A stretch of DNA of 22,037 bases. Source: a virus. Position 1 is the first letter of the stretch; each line of letters starts with the position of its first letter. A program made the translations under genes and the position numbers. Below the pieces are notes generated by a model, which worked only from the letters and a program-made list of their open reading frames with translations, made no database searches and was not told the origin of the DNA. Location: positions 1 through 22,037 of the IMG/VR virus record IMGVR_UViG_3300037189_000455; one strand, 5' to 3'. Shown piece after piece: positions 19,961 through 22,037 of the stretch.

Positions 19961-21506
19961 TTGGTATCTCCTCTTCTTGAAGTGACCAGGGATCAAAGAC
20001 TTGCGGCAAGTTGCCGCTTTGGGTTTGCCACCAGGCTGCTCTTTCGAGTGCCATGACAGATGCCACTGCCAAGTCAATGCGACGCATAGAGCCGCGTTTC
20101 TCTTTTGCTAGGCGTGAGCCACGCGCATCGACGCGCAAGGTGGCGTTGGAGATATGACGAGCCAGTTGTGGGTCGCCATTGTGCGTAATGCTTTTGTTGA
20201 CTACTGCCTCGAAGAAGCGGGTGGTGGCAGGAGTCATTCTTGAGGCATTCTGTGGAAAAGTTACGACGGGCAAATTTTCATCTTCTAGGACTTGAAATGT
20301 TCTTGCCCATCGATACGGGTCGCATGAAATCTCTAAGACCTGCCAGCGCCTTGCGGCTTCGCGAATGGCATCTTCTACTTCTAGCACCGGCACTTGCCAG
20401 TTGGCGTCGGCCTCGTCGGGTTTCTCCCACACCTTCACAGGTACAACGTGATGAACATCTTCGACAGAGACTGCAACAATTGCTGTGCAGTCGCCATTGA
20501 ATGATCCGTCAAAGCCAATGACTACGTCAGAGCCGTCAGGAATTTCTTGAGGGTTTGCAATCGCATCCCATGCGCCATGAGGCAACCAAGTCTCAGACAC
20601 CGAAGTCCAGATGTTTAGACGCTTGGTCTTGAACTCGGCCTCGGGTGTTCGCAAGATTGCTGATGCAAAGTCACCGGCTGCGACTATGTCGTCAAAGCCA
20701 GGATTGGAAGATTTCCAAATATCAGGTGAGCGATAGTCGCTCTCTTCTCCGTTGGCAGCTTCCCACCACGAGAAGAAGAAAGTCGGATCATCGACTTCCC
20801 CACTAGCGACGCGCTTGCCGTACTCGTAGAGAGAGAAGCAAATGGAATCTTTACCTGAGTTGTCAGTCTTGACTCCTGCTGTCGTGATAGCGACCATCAG
20901 AGGCTCTACGCGAGCACCCATCGCCAGTGACATGACATCAAAGAGTTCGCGATTGGGTTGTGCATGGAGTTCGTCAAAGGCAACGAAGGTTGGGTTCAAT
21001 CCTTCTTTGGAGAATGCCTCGGCGGATAAAGCTCGGTACACAGAGCCAGTTTTGGGATTGTAAATGGCATCTTTGAATACATCGAGAACTTCAGAGAGTT
21101 CAGGTTGCATCTCAACCATGCGCTTGGCTGTGCCAAACACAATCTTTGCCTGTTCCTTCTCAGCGGCGCAGGAATAGATTTCCCCGCCAACTGATCCAAA
21201 GACTAGGGACTCAAGTGCAACTGCTGAGAGCCAGGCACTCTTTCCGTTTTTTCGAGGAAGGCCGATGAGCGCAACCTTGTGACGAAGTGTCCCGTCTGCT
21301 TTCTCAGCAAACAGTTGACGAGTCAACTCTCGCTGCCATCCACGAAAATTCAATGGTTGACCGGCATTACCAGCAACCGAGTCTTTTGTAATCTTGCAGA
21401 GTGCTTCAGCAAAATCAGAGACATGAGCGCCGCGAGAACGTTTCAAATCAGCTTCAGGAACTGTTGTCAGCCAACGTGGTGGCCAACCTTCAATTTTCTT
21501 TGCCAC
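19932..21506 (-). CDS. terL: terminase large subunit
   Basis: A 524-aa packaging ATPase and nuclease. Seen (numbered from the GTG at 21506): Walker A-type GLPRKNGKS at about 82-90, Walker B VAFDELH at about 175-181, a TTAG coupling-like motif (about 208-211), the nuclease IGFDGS with the first catalytic Asp (about 333), ISCDPYRW (second Asp, about 396), and a late DLAVASVMAL for the third. I chose the GTG at 21506 because AAGGAG ends eight bases upstream; an earlier in-frame GTG at 21515 lies on top of that Shine-Dalgarno and is less likely. The gene follows the small subunit at short distance and its end overlaps the 52-aa gene. It translocates DNA into the prohead and cuts concatemers. Confidence 0.94.
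   Translation of the reverse strand: MAKKIEGWPPRWLTTVPEADLKRSRGAHVSDFAEALCKITKDSVAGNAGQPLNFRGWQRELTRQLFAEKADGTLRHKVALIGLPRKNGKSAWLSAVALESLVFGSVGGEIYSCAAEKEQAKIVFGTAKRMVEMQPELSEVLDVFKDAIYNPKTGSVYRALSAEAFSKEGLNPTFVAFDELHAQPNRELFDVMSLAMGARVEPLMVAITTAGVKTDNSGKDSICFSLYEYGKRVASGEVDDPTFFFSWWEAANGEESDYRSPDIWKSSNPGFDDIVAAGDFASAILRTPEAEFKTKRLNIWTSVSETWLPHGAWDAIANPQEIPDGSDVVIGFDGSFNGDCTAIVAVSVEDVHHVVPVKVWEKPDEADANWQVPVLEVEDAIREAARRWQVLEISCDPYRWARTFQVLEDENLPVVTFPQNASRMTPATTRFFEAVVNKSITHNGDPQLARHISNATLRVDARGSRLAKEKRGSMRRIDLAVASVMALERAAWWQTQSGNLPQVFDPWSLQEEEIPSVWSNHDNN
19968..19973 (-). promoter_or_regulatory. ribosome-binding site deciding the GTG start of the 52-aa gene
   Basis: The minus strand reads GAGGAG seven bases before the GTG at 19960, inside the end of the large terminase gene. 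It supports the short start over any longer reading. Confidence 0.65.
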
Positions 21507-21514
21507 CCCTGGCA

Positions 21515-21520
21515 CTCCTT
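21515..21520 (-). promoter_or_regulatory. ribosome-binding site deciding the terL start
   Basis: AAGGAG on the minus strand, eight bases before the GTG at 21506. The nominal earlier GTG start at 21515 overlaps this element and so is unlikely. Confidence 0.6.
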
Positions 21521-21521
21521 G

Positions 21522-21971
21522 CTATTGCTTGCTTTGTCTCTTGGCAATCAATTGGTCAAGAGCTGAAACTCGTTTGACCTCGGCAACGCCAAGGCGTGTG
21601 CGAGATACAGGATCGAAGCCAAGTGCGGAAAGGGAATCGACAAATGCTTTGTTGACGTGAACCAACAACCTTCCGTCGGCTGCTTCCAAAGTTGCGTGGT
21701 ATTTATTTCTTGCGGCTCTTAAATCATCTGCCAGCCGCGCTGAGTTCTCAATGGCTTGTCGATCCGATGCCGGAGACAACCAAGTGATTGCGTGTTCCCA
21801 TGCGTTATTCCATAGCTCAAGTCCATCTTTGCCCAAACCTTCGGGCGCAGGTGGAGTGCGGTCTGCCATTGGCAAAGTTGTAACAACTGCAAGTTCAGTC
21901 AACGGACGTTTGCCAGGATTACCTGTTGCTCTTTTTATTTCATTTGGCTTGGGAGGTCTGCCAGCAACCAT
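21522..21971 (-). CDS. terS: terminase small subunit, P27 type
   Basis: A 149-aa P27-family small terminase. Seen: VAGRPPKPNEIKRATGNPGK near the start (the GRPPKP...KRxxGNPGKRPL signature), then a helical core with ELWNNAWEHAITWL (about 53-66), SDRQAIENSARLADDLRAA, and a C-terminal RTRLGVAEVKRV helix that probably forms the oligomer or terL contact. The start is the ATG at 21971 with GGAG eight bases upstream; a TTG two codons earlier (21977) is less likely. The ATG frame stays open to the window edge, so a longer version cannot be fully excluded. It recognises the packaging site and regulates terL. Its stop lies 15 bases before the terL start. Confidence 0.88.
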   Translation of the reverse strand: MVAGRPPKPNEIKRATGNPGKRPLTELAVVTTLPMADRTPPAPEGLGKDGLELWNNAWEHAITWLSPASDRQAIENSARLADDLRAARNKYHATLEAADGRLLVHVNKAFVDSLSALGFDPVSRTRLGVAEVKRVSALDQLIAKRQSKQ

Positions 21972-22037
21972 GTGCAAATCTCCAAATCTTGAGGCCGAAC
22001 GTGCAATTTCGCGGTCATATCGCTTCCCCAGATCGGA
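21972..22037 (-). other. window edge upstream of terS, coding status unresolved
   Basis: In the terS frame this stretch reads through as open sequence (LGKRYDREIARSASRFG, then LHM), while another minus frame ends inside terS. It could be the end of an upstream gene or a missed N-terminus of terS. I see no promoter or hairpin in it. Confidence 0.35.

Noticed and set aside
1-22037. CRISPR array, tRNA, integrase/att site or transposon
   Set aside because: I saw no regularly spaced repeats, no cloverleaf, no recombinase or transposase motifs and no terminal inverted repeats; the repeats that exist are internal to structural genes.

Overview
The window is a contiguous, gap-free piece of a tailed double-stranded DNA phage genome (or prophage) with HK97-type head genes and siphovirus-like tail genes. 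Every supported gene lies on the minus strand, so the functional order runs from the right end (terminase) to the left end (lysis and glycan genes). Genes are packed tightly. Stop/start overlaps of the TAATG and ATGA type are common, Shine-Dalgarno sequences of the AGGAG/GGGG type precede most starts, and GTG or TTG starts occur in at least four genes. I see no integrase, repressor, replication gene or tRNA. G+C looks close to 45-50 % by eye, with a clearly AT-richer stretch in the receptor-binding region near 5.2-6.3 kb. Several proteins resemble actinophage types (prohead protease with a long N-terminal extension, minor tail protein, P27 small terminase). Together with the moderate G+C this would fit a phage of a low-G+C actinobacterium, for example a freshwater one, but the host is an inference.

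Packaging and head (22.0-13.8 kb): small terminase (P27 type), large terminase, a 52-aa two-helix membrane protein, HK97 portal, a three-domain prohead protease fusion, and the HK97-fold major capsid protein. A small cassette follows (a 48-aa protein and a GT-A glycosyltransferase) that has a strong RNA hairpin on each side. Next comes a head-tail connector carrying an extra N-terminal beta-sandwich-like domain.

Tail (13.8-5.2 kb): a tail-terminator-like protein, a 60-aa small protein, two tandem paralogous tail-tube proteins, tail assembly chaperone G with a second -1-frame extension (T) whose expression would need programmed frameshifting next to a large RNA hairpin, an HK97-gp10-like protein, the tape measure, a minor tail/baseplate protein, a repeat-containing tail fibre, and three consecutive paralogous receptor-binding-type proteins.

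Lysis and accessory end (5.2-0 kb): a 77-aa protein, a TM plus coiled-coil protein, a secreted FN3/coiled-coil protein with a C-terminal hydrophobic tail, a 56-aa two-helix membrane protein, an r1t-like holin candidate, a CHAP-domain endolysin, an endonuclease-VII-type HNH nuclease, a DUF6378-like protein, a second glycosyltransferase and a nucleotide-sugar epimerase/dehydratase. With the GT in the head module, the phage has three glycan genes, suggesting glycosylation of its own virion or of host surface structures.
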